Below, piece by piece: positions 43,741 to 52,329 of a stretch of 64,000 nucleotides of DNA. The notes under the pieces are model-generated. The model had not been told where the DNA came from and did no database searches. It was given only the letters and a program-made list of their open reading frames with translations. The stretch is from Neorhizobium galegae bv. orientalis str. HAMBI 540 (lineage in GTDB: Bacteria; Pseudomonadota; Alphaproteobacteria; Rhizobiales; Rhizobiaceae). Where the stretch lies: positions 496,001 through 560,000 of the forward strand of contig NZ_HG938354.1 of assembly GCF_000731315.1 (NCBI RefSeq), written 5' to 3'. Position numbers and translations under genes: made by a program. Positions within the stretch are counted from its first letter, which is position 1, and each line of letters begins with the position of its first letter.

Positions 43741-44505
43741 ATGGCAGAAGACAATGCGCTCGAAATCGTCGTCGTCAACCTTGAGCGCTCGGCCGACCGT
43801 CGCGCCAAAATGATCACGACGCTTGCGCCCTTCGGCCTGCCCTACGGCTTTTTCAATGCCGTCGAGGGTCGTAACGGGCACCCGCTTTTCGAAAAATTCG
43901 ATCCGCGGCTTGCAGAGATCAGGCGTGGTTTCATCTTGAATGCCGGCGAGCTCGGCTGCTACGCCAGCCACTACCTGCTCTGGGAACGGAGCGTCAGGGA
44001 GAGCAAGGCCCTGCTGATCTTCGAGGACGACGTCTCCATCAACGGAAACTTCCTTGAGGCATACCGCTATGCTGCGGACAAAATCGGGACATACGGGCTT
44101 ATTCGTTTTTCCGGACACAAGCAGCGCAGTTTCCGTGTCTGTGAAACATCCGGATCCGGCACAGACGTTATCCGGTTTAAGATCGGGCCGCATGGCACCT
44201 CCTGTTACGCCGTGTCCCCCAAGGCGGCCGCCAAACTTCTGGCAAAGGCCGATGTGTGGTTCGAGCCGGTGGATTGCCATCTGGACCGCTTTTGGACGCA
44301 TGGTGTCGGCAGTTACGGGGTTTGGCCGTTGCCGGTGACTCACACGGCAGAAACAGCCGAGCAATCCGAAATCTGGCAAGGCGCCAAACGCGAGCGCAAG
44401 TCGCGACGCTTCCGCAAGCTGAGGGCAATCTACCGCGCCGGAGACGATATCGGCCGTTTTGTCTGCAATTTACCCAGCATCGGGCGATGGCAGAACCGGG
44501 CTTGA
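43741..44505 (+). CDS. glycosyltransferase family 25 (LPS biosynthesis type)
   Basis: The 254-residue protein begins with EIVVVNLERSADRRAKM and has GELGCYASHYLLWE, then LLIFEDDVSING with the acidic motif near residue 95. All are typical of GT25 enzymes (Lex-1/LgtB-like) that add galactose or glucose to LPS. Further residues (GTSCYAVSPKAAAKLL, PVDCHLDRFW) complete the family pattern. The next gene on the same strand is a GT11 fucosyltransferase. The combination suggests stepwise assembly of one oligosaccharide. Confidence 0.9.
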   Translation: MAEDNALEIVVVNLERSADRRAKMITTLAPFGLPYGFFNAVEGRNGHPLFEKFDPRLAEIRRGFILNAGELGCYASHYLLWERSVRESKALLIFEDDVSINGNFLEAYRYAADKIGTYGLIRFSGHKQRSFRVCETSGSGTDVIRFKIGPHGTSCYAVSPKAAAKLLAKADVWFEPVDCHLDRFWTHGVGSYGVWPLPVTHTAETAEQSEIWQGAKRERKSRRFRKLRAIYRAGDDIGRFVCNLPSIGRWQNRA

Positions 44506-44560
44506 ACCAAATTTCAGTTTCCTTGTGGTACGGAAGTGCCGAGCAGCGAAAGATCAGCCT

Positions 44561-45427
44561 GTGATTATTACGCGCATCCTCGGCGGCCTGGGCAACCAGA
44601 TGTTTCAGTATGCGGCCGGCCGTGCCCTGGCGATCGCCAATGAAGCAGAGCTGAAGCTAGATTTGATCGAGATGAGCGCCTACAAGCTGCGGCCCTTCGC
44701 CCTTGATCAGTTTAATATACAGGCAGCGATCGCGCAGCCCGATGAGGTCCCTTCCAAGTCGAAAAGGGGCCTGTTGCGTAAGTTCACTTCGGCCTTCAAG
44801 TCTGATCGCTCAAGCTGCGAGCGGATCGTCGAGAACGGTCTCGCCTTCGATAGCAAGGTACCAGCCTTACGCGGATCGTTACATCTTTCCGGCTATTGGC
44901 AGAGCGAGCAATATTTCGCCTCATCGGCTGACGCCATACGCAGCGACTTCAGCCTGAAGTCGCCATTGAGCCCGGCGCGGCAAGATGTGCTCGCCCTGAT
45001 CGACGCCGCCACCGCGCCGGTTTCCATTCATGTCCGTCGTGGTGACTACGTCACCAGCCGTTCGGCAAATGCAGTTCACGGAACATGCGAGCCGCCCTGG
45101 TACCACGAGGCGATGCGCCGCATGCTTGACCGCGCCGGCGAGGCGTCATTCTTCGTTTTTTCGGACGAACCGCAATGGGCACGAAGCAACCTGCAATCAT
45201 CACGCCCGATGGTTTTTATCGAACCTCAAAACGATGGCCGGGATGGCGAGGACATGCACCTGATGGCTGCGTGCCATACACATATCATCGCCAATAGTTC
45301 GTTCAGTTGGTGGGGCGCGTGGCTTAACCCGCGCCCAGACAAATACGTCATCGCCCCGAAGCAATGGTTCCGCGCACTGGACAAGGATGACAGGGATATC
45401 GTCCCGGCGAACTGGGAACGTTTGTGA
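44561..45427 (+). CDS. glycosyltransferase family 11 (alpha-1,2-fucosyltransferase-like)
   Basis: The protein (288 residues) starts with the diagnostic IITRILGGLGNQMFQYAAGRALA. It has HVRRGDY at residues 157-163, the GDP-fucose binding motif of alpha-1,2-fucosyltransferases, and SNSSFSWWGAW-like bases as IIANSSFSWWGAWLNP. I chose the GTG at 44561 because GT11 proteins begin at this point. A longer in-frame start at 44459 would overlap the GT25 gene. The ribosome binding site is weak. It likely caps a glycan galactose with fucose. Confidence 0.9.
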   Translation: MIITRILGGLGNQMFQYAAGRALAIANEAELKLDLIEMSAYKLRPFALDQFNIQAAIAQPDEVPSKSKRGLLRKFTSAFKSDRSSCERIVENGLAFDSKVPALRGSLHLSGYWQSEQYFASSADAIRSDFSLKSPLSPARQDVLALIDAATAPVSIHVRRGDYVTSRSANAVHGTCEPPWYHEAMRRMLDRAGEASFFVFSDEPQWARSNLQSSRPMVFIEPQNDGRDGEDMHLMAACHTHIIANSSFSWWGAWLNPRPDKYVIAPKQWFRALDKDDRDIVPANWERL

Positions 45428-45503
45428 ACCGGTATGCGCGCAGGACGGCTATCGGACGATTGCCTGCGCCGTGCGAAGCGGCGAGCGAAGTTGCCGCTCC
45501 TGC

Positions 45504-47315
45504 TCATTCAATGACAGGCGTATCGGACGATTGCAGGTTGTTCAGACGGGCATAAAGGCCGTCCTTGCGCTTGGCCAGCTCCTCGTGCGTACCTTCCTCA
45601 ACCGCACGACCTTCATGCATTACAATAATCTTGTCGGCATTGACGACCGTCGACAGACGATGGGCGATGACGACCACGGTCCGTCCCCGCATGGTCGAAT
45701 CGAGCGCTCTTTGCACGGCGGCTTCTGATTCATTGTCGAGCGCAGAGGTTGCTTCGTCGAGAAGGAGGATGGGCGCGTCGCGGACCAGTGCCCTGGCGAT
45801 GGAAAGCCGCTGCCGCTGGCCGCCGGAGAGGGTCATGCCATTTTCGCCGACAGGCGTGTCGTAACCCATCGGCTGCGCAAGGATAAAGTCATGCGCATAG
45901 GCCTGACGCGCGGCCTCCTCGACTTCCGCATCGGTGGCCTCCGGCCGCCCATAGCGGATGTTGTCGCGGATCGTCCCTTCGAACAGATAAGGCTGTTGGG
46001 TCACATAGGCGAGGGCATGCCGCAGGGACGCTTTAGTAACACCGGCTATGTCCTGTCCGTCGATCAGAATCTGACCTTCGACCGGATCGTAGAAACGTGG
46101 TATCAGCGAGATGATAGTTGACTTTCCGGCACCCGACGGACCGACCAACGCAGTCGTCTTGCCGCCTTCCGCGATCAGGCTGACGCCTCGCAGGATAGGT
46201 GTGCCATTTCCATAGGCGAAAGCGACATCCTTCAGTTCGATCTGGGCATTGGTGATGACGAGATCCAGTGCGTCTGATTTTTCCCTCTGCAACGGCTGCA
46301 TATCCAGCAAACTGTAGATCATCTTCGCGTTGACGACGGCGCGTTCGATCTGGACCTGCATTCTGGCAAGCCGGCGCGCTGGATCGTAAGCCATCAGAAG
46401 CGCCGTGATGAAGGCGAAGAAGGCGCCAGGCGGCACATTATCATAGATCGAGCGGAAGGCGGCATAGGCGATCACGCTGGAAATCGCCACGCCGGCAAAC
46501 GTCTCGGTGAGCGGTGCGGTGCGTTCGGAGAGCCGGGCAATACGGTTGCTTTGCCTTTCGGAGGTCTCGATGATGCGTCGAACCTTCTGCTCCAGCTGCT
46601 GCTCCATCGTGAATGCCTTGACTACGGTGATACCCTGGATCGTTTCCTGCATGGCGCCGAGGACCTTGCTGCCCACCTCGACCGCTTCGCGCGTCACGCT
46701 GCGCAGCCGCTGTGACACGTGGCGGAGCGCAAAAATCAAAGGGGGTGCCACGGCAAAGACGATCAGCGAGAGCACCCAGTCCTTTGAAACCATGACAGCG
46801 ATCAGCGAGATGAGGGTCAGCAGATCGCGGGCGGTCGACGTGACTATAAGGTTGAGAACGTCTCTTATGCCGCCGATGTTCTGGCTGACCTGAGCGGCAA
46901 GATGCGCGGAACGAGCCTCTGCAAAAAAGCCTACCGAAAGCTTCATGAGATGCGAAAACAGGCGCTGCTGATAACGGGCAACTATATTGTTGCCTATTTT
47001 GGAAAGCGTCACAGCCTGACCATAGGTCGCGAGACCGCGAATGACGAAGGCCGCAAAAATCGCGCCGCAGATGCCCAGAACAATATCGGCACGCTTATTG
47101 GCAAAAGCCTCGTTGACTACCGACTCCATGATCCAGGCGGTAAAGGCGGTGGACATGGCTGTCGCAACGAGACAGAAGATCGCAAAGGCATAGCCCCGGA
47201 TGTGATCCTTGCCGTTTTCGGCGATCACCCGCTTTAGGACGCTGGATATGGTACCAGAGTCCAAGTGGTGCTTTTTATTTTTCTTGGCGTTCAATAGGTT
47301 TTCCCGCTCCGGCAT
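45504..47315 (-). CDS. MsbA-like ABC transporter, permease-ATPase fusion
   Basis: The 603-residue exporter half-transporter has six membrane helices in the first 330 residues and a C-terminal ABC domain. The domain shows Walker A GPSGAGKST near residue 395, signature LSGGQRQRLSIARAL, Walker B ILLLDEATSALDNESE and the H-loop VIAHRLSTV. It dimerises to export a lipid, glycolipid or polysaccharide precursor. Its convergent position beside the glycosyltransferases suggests export of a decorated glycolipid. The substrate is not readable from sequence. No strong ribosome binding site precedes the ATG. Confidence 0.92.
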   Translation of the reverse strand: MPERENLLNAKKNKKHHLDSGTISSVLKRVIAENGKDHIRGYAFAIFCLVATAMSTAFTAWIMESVVNEAFANKRADIVLGICGAIFAAFVIRGLATYGQAVTLSKIGNNIVARYQQRLFSHLMKLSVGFFAEARSAHLAAQVSQNIGGIRDVLNLIVTSTARDLLTLISLIAVMVSKDWVLSLIVFAVAPPLIFALRHVSQRLRSVTREAVEVGSKVLGAMQETIQGITVVKAFTMEQQLEQKVRRIIETSERQSNRIARLSERTAPLTETFAGVAISSVIAYAAFRSIYDNVPPGAFFAFITALLMAYDPARRLARMQVQIERAVVNAKMIYSLLDMQPLQREKSDALDLVITNAQIELKDVAFAYGNGTPILRGVSLIAEGGKTTALVGPSGAGKSTIISLIPRFYDPVEGQILIDGQDIAGVTKASLRHALAYVTQQPYLFEGTIRDNIRYGRPEATDAEVEEAARQAYAHDFILAQPMGYDTPVGENGMTLSGGQRQRLSIARALVRDAPILLLDEATSALDNESEAAVQRALDSTMRGRTVVVIAHRLSTVVNADKIIVMHEGRAVEEGTHEELAKRKDGLYARLNNLQSSDTPVIE

Positions 47316-47543
47316 TTGCGCCGGATGTTACTGCACATGCGGGCGTATTAAACGCTTGCCATCCATTTTGCCACCTTGGGCAACACGATTCGAACTGCCT
47401 GTTGCATTCCCGCAAGGGCAAAGGCCGACGACTTGAGCTGATTATGGGGACGACCTGAGGGGATTATGGGATGGTCCGCCCCTCCTGCGGAATCAATCTG
47501 CTAGGATTGTTCATTGTGGAGCGAGTGAGAGACCAATGGGCCG

Positions 47544-47750
47544 ATGCCGATATTTGTGCCTGAAATTAATCTTGCCAAAAGCGTCTGCTACCTTGTCGGT
47601 CCCGACGAGACCGGCCTTGTGGTTGTGCGCCGTCGTCCCTGTCGCAAACGCGCGGTGGATTTCGTCGGCAAAACAGAGCCATATATCGTGACGATGGAGC
47701 CTGCTACGGCACGCCCGTACACGAAATTCCTGACACCCTCAGGAGCGTAG
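47544..47750 (+). pseudogene. IS110-family transposase remnant (N-terminal fragment)
   Basis: The 68-codon fragment translates to INLAKSVCYLVGPDETG, VVVRRRPCRKRAVDFVGKTE and IVTMEPATARPY. These follow the start of IS110 transposases (a DIAK-type motif, then VDETG-VVVRR, then a MEAC-TAHYWA-like stretch). The rest of the transposase is absent and several conserved residues are changed. The flanks (47316-47543 and 47751-47843) contain no gene and no terminal repeats that I can see. Confidence 0.65.
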
Positions 47751-47843
47751 CTTCAATCAGGCGATCATGGCCACTCCCCATCACACGGAGGCCATGCAAC
47801 GCCTGACGAACAGCCAATGGCGAGCGCGACAGGGAACCAAGTC

Positions 47844-48236
47844 CTAATTTGATCTTTCACAATCAGGAGCGGTTGAAATTCGAACGCCGTCGGGACGACC
47901 GCGCTTGCTGCCGCGCTTCCCGTAACCATCGATATCATAAAAGGCGCGGTTCACCGACCTTATCCGCGGCTCATCGATATATCTTGAAGCTGCGGCCAAA
48001 GCCTGGCGGGGGCTGCAACCAGGTTGGGCATATCTGCGCTCATATCGCCTATCCTCGCGATAATATCGCCTGTCGTCGTCGCGATAATGTCGCCTGTCAT
48101 CGTCTGGTCTTACGATTCTAACGCCGCCGTCGCGCAGGTCGAATTCCATTTGAGCCGCTGCCGTTCCAGGAAGGATGCTCATCCCCACAAAAAGGACCGA
48201 CACACCCGTCAGCACAACAAATTGTTTAGCTTTCAT
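47844..48236 (-). CDS. secreted protein, paralogue of the protein at 51219
   Basis: The 130-residue protein has a signal peptide (KAKQFVVLTGVSVLFVGMSILPGTAAA). The mature part contains an Asp/Arg/Tyr-rich stretch (DDDRRHYRDDDRRYYREDRR). The conserved C-terminal module runs GCSPRQALAAASRYIDEPRI then SVNRAFYDIDGYGKRGSKRG and VRISTAPDCER, with two Cys. CGGAGGAAGAA precedes the ATG. A close relative lies at 51219-51605. Similar proteins occur in rhizobia as uncharacterised secreted proteins; the function is unknown. Confidence 0.8.
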   Translation of the reverse strand: MKAKQFVVLTGVSVLFVGMSILPGTAAAQMEFDLRDGGVRIVRPDDDRRHYRDDDRRYYREDRRYERRYAQPGCSPRQALAAASRYIDEPRIRSVNRAFYDIDGYGKRGSKRGRPDGVRISTAPDCERSN

Positions 48237-48464
48237 TTCTTCCTCCGATGTTGGACTCCCCATATAACGTTTGCAAGATGAACGGGAGCACAACAAATTC
48301 ATCTACCTGCGGGAAAACTAAGGCAGTCCTCATTGTGCTCCATTAGTGCAAATAGGTAGGCCGACTGCCAAAATAAGACCGTTAAAACCTAGGCTAAAGA
48401 ACTCTCGGCGGCCCCCTGTTTGAAAGGAGTTGACGCTACCAAGAATCGTTCTGCTCTTTGGAGA

Positions 48465-49307
48465 TCATGTCAACGAACTGCCTATCAAGTGCGCGCGAAG
48501 TCGTCGAAGCTTTCGTCCGTATTTCATACGTCCTATCGCAAGCGGATAAAGCAGCAGGTAGCCGATCCGAAACGATATAGGACCGATCGATAGGAATTGG
48601 CGCAGCATTGTGCGTTCAAATATGGATGCACGTCTCTCCTTCATCACACCTGGGGGACGTGGAGCCGGTGACCTTTTAAATAAGCGACTAGGACCACCGA
48701 AAACAATCGGCAGACGACCAAGACACTCGGTCAGCATCATCACGTCGCCAGGAGCGCCATAGGTTGAGAAGGTTCTAAGGCTTTCCTGAGTAATCGCATC
48801 CCTTGGGAATATGCCATAAATGACATTTGCCTTTCCAAGGTTCGCTGGTTCGATAGCAAATGCCAATCGTCGCCACCAAGCCGGACCATTATATTGCATC
48901 TTCCGCCCGTTAGCTTGATGGGCCATGTTCTGCCCATCATGGGTCACCATTTGCAAGTGGCCGAAAATGATAGCATGTTTGGCTTTTGCGACAGGCACCA
49001 GGACAGAAAGCCAATCGGCATCGATCCAGTCATCATGAGCCATCCATTTGAATAACGGTGCGGTTGCTTGCTCGAAAACAAAGCGAAAATTATTTGCTAC
49101 TCCGATGTTCTCTGACTGCCTGAAGTATTTTACCCGGTTATCCCGGCTCGCAAACTCCCGACAGATTTGTTCGGTGTCGTCAGTTGACGCGTTGTCGGAG
49201 ATAATGAGTTCAAAATCTGAGAAGCTCTGCTTTAAAATCAGGTCGATAGCCAACCGGAGATGCTGGCCGCCGTTATAAACAGGTAGCCCGATACTGATTT
49301 CTGGCAT
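48465..49307 (-). CDS. glycosyltransferase family 2
   Basis: The 280-residue GT-A enzyme has ISIGLPVYNGGQHLRLAIDLIL, the FELIISDNASTDDT motif, and FKWMAHDDWIDADWL with the metal-binding DD. No membrane anchor is obvious. It should add a sugar to a surface polysaccharide; donor and acceptor are unknown. GACGGAGGTTAGA fixes the start at 49307 rather than the in-frame ATG 15 bases upstream. Composition is AT-richer than the core genes, like the rest of this region. Confidence 0.9.
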   Translation of the reverse strand: MPEISIGLPVYNGGQHLRLAIDLILKQSFSDFELIISDNASTDDTEQICREFASRDNRVKYFRQSENIGVANNFRFVFEQATAPLFKWMAHDDWIDADWLSVLVPVAKAKHAIIFGHLQMVTHDGQNMAHQANGRKMQYNGPAWWRRLAFAIEPANLGKANVIYGIFPRDAITQESLRTFSTYGAPGDVMMLTECLGRLPIVFGGPSRLFKRSPAPRPPGVMKERRASIFERTMLRQFLSIGPISFRIGYLLLYPLAIGRMKYGRKLRRLRAHLIGSSLT

Positions 49308-49940
49308 TCTAACCTCCGTCATCTCACTAATAAGCCGGCCGGTTGTCTAATGGTATACCAATCATCCGCGCTTCTAGTACGTCACCGCAGAGCATAAATC
49401 TTGCATGCATGCGCCGCCAATAAGGGATGTCGAGGTGTGATCTGATCCGACTTGCTCATGCTTTTCATGGCAGAGCACAGGGCAACAATCAACTCGTCCT
49501 TTAACAACCGGCTTGGATGGTACCTGTTCTTGCTACATCCCATCTGGGCACCGATAGGGCCTTATTGCATGCCAAGTTCTATGACGGAAAATCGTCCGCA
49601 GAAGAAAGTGGCGATGACCGCGATGTTGGCCGCCGGTCGTCGCTGAGCGGTATGGAAACGTCTGGCTGAACGCACCCGTAGCACAGCCGGACACCTCCCT
49701 ATTCAGCGCACACCCCGGTGCGGCAGGCCTCGGCTGCGAAACCTCAAGCCTCCTGGTCCACCGGTGATATACAAGCCGCGCTGAAAACGGTGCCCATCGA
49801 CAGCCGTCACGGACTTAATCTGGTTCCTGCCGTAGCCGGGATGCTACTGCCTATATCCGACAATCGGGGCGATCAATTTATAAGAAATATCGCCATTTCG
49901 GGCGCCTTTCACCAAAAGGTGCTAAGGAAGCCGAGCGGGG
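49308..49940. other. gene-poor intergenic stretch within the glycan region
   Basis: More than 600 bases without a supported gene. Short frames on the plus strand lack ribosome binding sites and recognisable motifs. Given IS remnants on both sides, decayed mobile DNA is possible, but I could not identify any. Confidence 0.4.
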
Positions 49941-50651
49941 TCAGATCTTCCTATACCAGGCGTCGAACCTAGACCACTCGCGGTACACGCGCTCGTAGCC
50001 TCTCCGAAACATGATCTGGTCAAGTTTCACATTCGCATCGGTGTAGTTGTGTTCGACGCAAAAAAGGCTAACCGCATATCGATCGAAGTCGAAGGATGAC
50101 AAGATATCCGGCTCGTTTCCTTCGGTATCGATGCTGATGAAGTCGATCTTCTCAGGAGCGGTGTAGGCTTGCAGAAGATCGTTGAGGCTGATGGTACTCT
50201 GCGCGATCTCCACGCTTCCTTTGCGCCGGGCCTCCGCATGCTGATCGCTGTACGCTCTGTCCGCCATCGCTGACAACTCAGGCTCATCAGCGACAAACCG
50301 CATGACCACGGATTTGCCTGTGGCCGAATCTACGGGACGGGTGTCGAGGGGCGAGGACCTTATGCTGCGAATATCGTCACTCAAGATTGGGTTTGGCTCC
50401 GCAAGAATTCCAGTCCAACCGTACTCGGTCTCAAGAAGGTAGGTATTGCTGTGGGTCTTCCCGTCAAATGCTCCGATCTCTACGAAAAAACCGCCGCACT
50501 TTTCTCTTAGCTCTTCAAGAACCCATCGGTCCTGCTGAATTTGAGAAAAAGTGTGCTCGTTGAAAAATTGCGGCCGCTCAGTAGCAATTCGCCTTTTCTT
50601 CAATCCCAACCATGTCCTTAGTCCCACAATGTCCCCCAAAGGTCGTTTCAA
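49941..50651 (-). CDS. FkbM family methyltransferase
   Basis: The 236-residue protein shows the FkbM pattern: QDRWVLEELREKCGGFFVEIGAFDGKTHSNTYLLE (SAM-binding motif I), GWTGILAEPNP, IDFISIDTEGNEPDILSSFDF, and VEHNYT. Such enzymes O-methylate sugars or lipids, and many sit in polysaccharide clusters. It is probably one of the decorating enzymes of this region. Length is typical. It is preceded by an apparent degraded stretch and an IS3 remnant. Confidence 0.88.
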   Translation of the reverse strand: MKRPLGDIVGLRTWLGLKKRRIATERPQFFNEHTFSQIQQDRWVLEELREKCGGFFVEIGAFDGKTHSNTYLLETEYGWTGILAEPNPILSDDIRSIRSSPLDTRPVDSATGKSVVMRFVADEPELSAMADRAYSDQHAEARRKGSVEIAQSTISLNDLLQAYTAPEKIDFISIDTEGNEPDILSSFDFDRYAVSLFCVEHNYTDANVKLDQIMFRRGYERVYREWSRFDAWYRKI

Positions 50652-50815
50652 CTGCCCAGTAGATCATCAGTCGGGGGCACGCAACAATCTCTTAAGAATG
50701 AGAGCTCCACACAACCTTTCAACCGTGAGTTTTCGCAACGCCTCTTTGAAGCAGAGAGGTGGCTCGGTTTGTCTGAACAGTTCCGGGCGTTTTGCTAAGT
50801 GGATTTTCGCCTCGA
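50652..50815. other. possible 3' fragment of a disrupted gene
   Basis: A minus-strand frame reaching a stop at 50667 gives a protein-like translation (EAKIHLAKRPELFRQTEPP..., ending KRLLRAPD) with no start of its own. It abuts the end of the IS3 remnant, so it could be the tail of a gene broken by that element. No family is recognised. Confidence 0.3.
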
Positions 50816-51110
50816 TTATGCTGCCACCATCATCGGCGTCAACGCATTGAAGTAAGCCCAATCCGGCGTCTGCCAGTCAAGGGATGAGTGTGGGCGTCGG
50901 CTGTTGTAGAAGCTTTAATACCGGCCAATTGCAGCGCGGGCCTCGGACACAGTTTTGTAAGCGTGGAGGTAGACCTCCTCGTATTTGATCGACCGCCAGA
51001 GCCGCTTAACGAAGACATTATCCCGCTCCGCGCCCTTGCCGTCCATCGAAATGGCGTTTTCAGCTTTCTTCACCACTGTGAAGTCCACTGAGGTGAACTG
51101 AACTGAGGAT
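50816..51110 (-). pseudogene. IS3-family transposase OrfB remnant (C-terminal) with internal stop
   Basis: The minus strand translates to QFTSVDFTVVKKAENAISMD, then GKGAERDNVFVKRLWRSIKY, EEVYLHAYKTVSEARAAIGR, a TAA stop, SFYNSRRPHSSLDWQTPDWA and YFNALTPMMVAA. This is the C-terminal end of an IS3-family integrase-type transposase. The part with the first two catalytic acidic residues is missing, and the TAA at about 50916-50918 interrupts the frame. No inverted repeat ends were recognised. Confidence 0.85.
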
Positions 51111-51161
51111 GCTGGGCCAACTCAAGAGTTCGAGCCGCCGACCCATACCGGGGAACATTAA

Positions 51162-51183
51162 CCGCGCCTCCATAGAGGCGCGG
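51162..51183. terminator. hairpin downstream of the secreted-protein gene
   Basis: CCGCGCCTC (51162-51170), loop CATA, then GAGGCGCGG form a 9-bp GC-rich stem, 36 bases past the stop codon of the minus-strand gene at 51219. Only a short T-containing run follows, so it is a weak terminator candidate. Confidence 0.5.
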
Positions 51184-51218
51184 ATACCCATTCGTAATTA
51201 AAACGATGTTCGTCCTTT

Positions 51219-51605
51219 TTAGGGCCTGGATCGTTCACAATCAGGCGCCGTCGATATCCGAACACCATCGGGACGGCCCCGGTTTCGGCCGCTCTTGCCA
51301 TAGCCGTCGATGTCATAATAGGCGCGGTTGACTGATCGGATCCGTGGATCGTCGAGCCATCTTGACGCCGCGCTCAGTGCCTGGCGCGGGCTACAACCGC
51401 GATATGCCGAGCGGCGGTCGTACCGTCGATCTTCACGATACTCGTCCCGGTAATCATCCCGATAGTATCGCCTATTATCGTAAGACCGCCCGCCACCGGT
51501 GCCGAACTCGAATTCCACCTGAGCAATTGCCGGAGTAGGCGCAATGCTCGTGCCCATAAACGTGGCGGCCACGCCCGCCAACATCGCGATGTATTTTGCT
51601 TTCAT
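51219..51605 (-). CDS. secreted protein, paralogue of the protein at 47844
   Basis: The 128-residue protein has a signal peptide (KAKYIAMLAGVAATFMGTSIAPTPAIA) and an Arg/Asp/Tyr-rich middle (YYRDDYRDEYREDRRYDRR). The C-terminal module GCSPRQALSAASRWLDDPRI, SVNRAYYDIDGYGKSGRNRG, VRISTAPDCER is shared with the protein at 47844 almost residue for residue. CTTGGGAGGATAAA precedes the ATG. The two copies flank the GT2 and FkbM genes. No function is known to me. Confidence 0.82.
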   Translation of the reverse strand: MKAKYIAMLAGVAATFMGTSIAPTPAIAQVEFEFGTGGGRSYDNRRYYRDDYRDEYREDRRYDRRSAYRGCSPRQALSAASRWLDDPRIRSVNRAYYDIDGYGKSGRNRGRPDGVRISTAPDCERSRP

Positions 51606-52102
51606 TTTATCCTCCCAAGCGCTCTCGGAGGAGAGCCGTCATTGTTGTGCAGTATGAACGGGAATTAGGTGGATTCGTTCCTGCGGGCAACTAGGGAGCT
51701 GCTATCGCGCGCGCATCAGATCGTCCCGCGTAGCCTACCGGCTTCCGGCGTTCTTCCAGTACAGAGGGTTCGATATCCATGCCTGCAACTTCGGCCGCGG
51801 CCGCCATAGGGGTCAGTTGACCTTCTTACCGGTGACTTGAGTTACGGATCTAAAAAATCTGAAAGTAGTCCGGCGGCTTGTCCCATGCGAGCTCGGATGA
51901 GCAACGGGGGGCTCGGCAGGTCAGTCAGGGCAGAACCAAGGTGCGCAACAAGCCGTCATTTGTCAGCAGCACGGAGCTACATGAAGTGGAAGTCGGACAA
52001 AAGCTATCGAAGCCGGTCGCCCACAACAGCGCTCATAGCGACAAACCAAGGGAGCGAAATCAGGGATGAAAGGCTAAATATCTGTAATCTCGAGAGAAAA
52101 AA
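51606..52102. other. intergenic stretch next to tRNA-Thr
   Basis: About 500 bases without a supported gene, between the secreted-protein gene and the 3' end of tRNA-Thr. Candidate frames lack ribosome binding sites. I saw no copy of the tRNA 3' end here, and no integrase. Confidence 0.4.
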
Positions 52103-52177
52103 TGGTGCTGCTAGAGAGATTTGAACTCTCGGCCTCTCCCTTACCAAGGGAGTGCTCTACCCCTGAGCTATAGCAGC
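52103..52177 (-). tRNA. tRNA-Thr (anticodon GGT)
   Basis: The minus strand folds as a cloverleaf. The acceptor stem GCTGCTA pairs with TAGCAGC, the D arm contains AGCTCAGGGGTAGAGC, the anticodon stem-loop is CTCCCTTGGTAAGGGAG with GGT at 52143-52145, and the T arm is GAGAGTTCAAATCTCTC. CCA is encoded at the 3' end (52103-52105). The 3' end faces the mobile-element-rich glycan region. Confidence 0.97.
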
Positions 52178-52329
52178 GTCAGCCGGCGCGAAAGACCCGC
52201 GTCGTCGGCAGCGGCCTATTGCCATAGGTTCACCGGCAGCGCAAGCCGCAAATTCCAAGTTCTTTGCCAACGGGTGGGGAAAACGTCGCTTCCGCTTTCA
52301 AGAATCCCGCTTTTTCGGTATGGAGGGCC

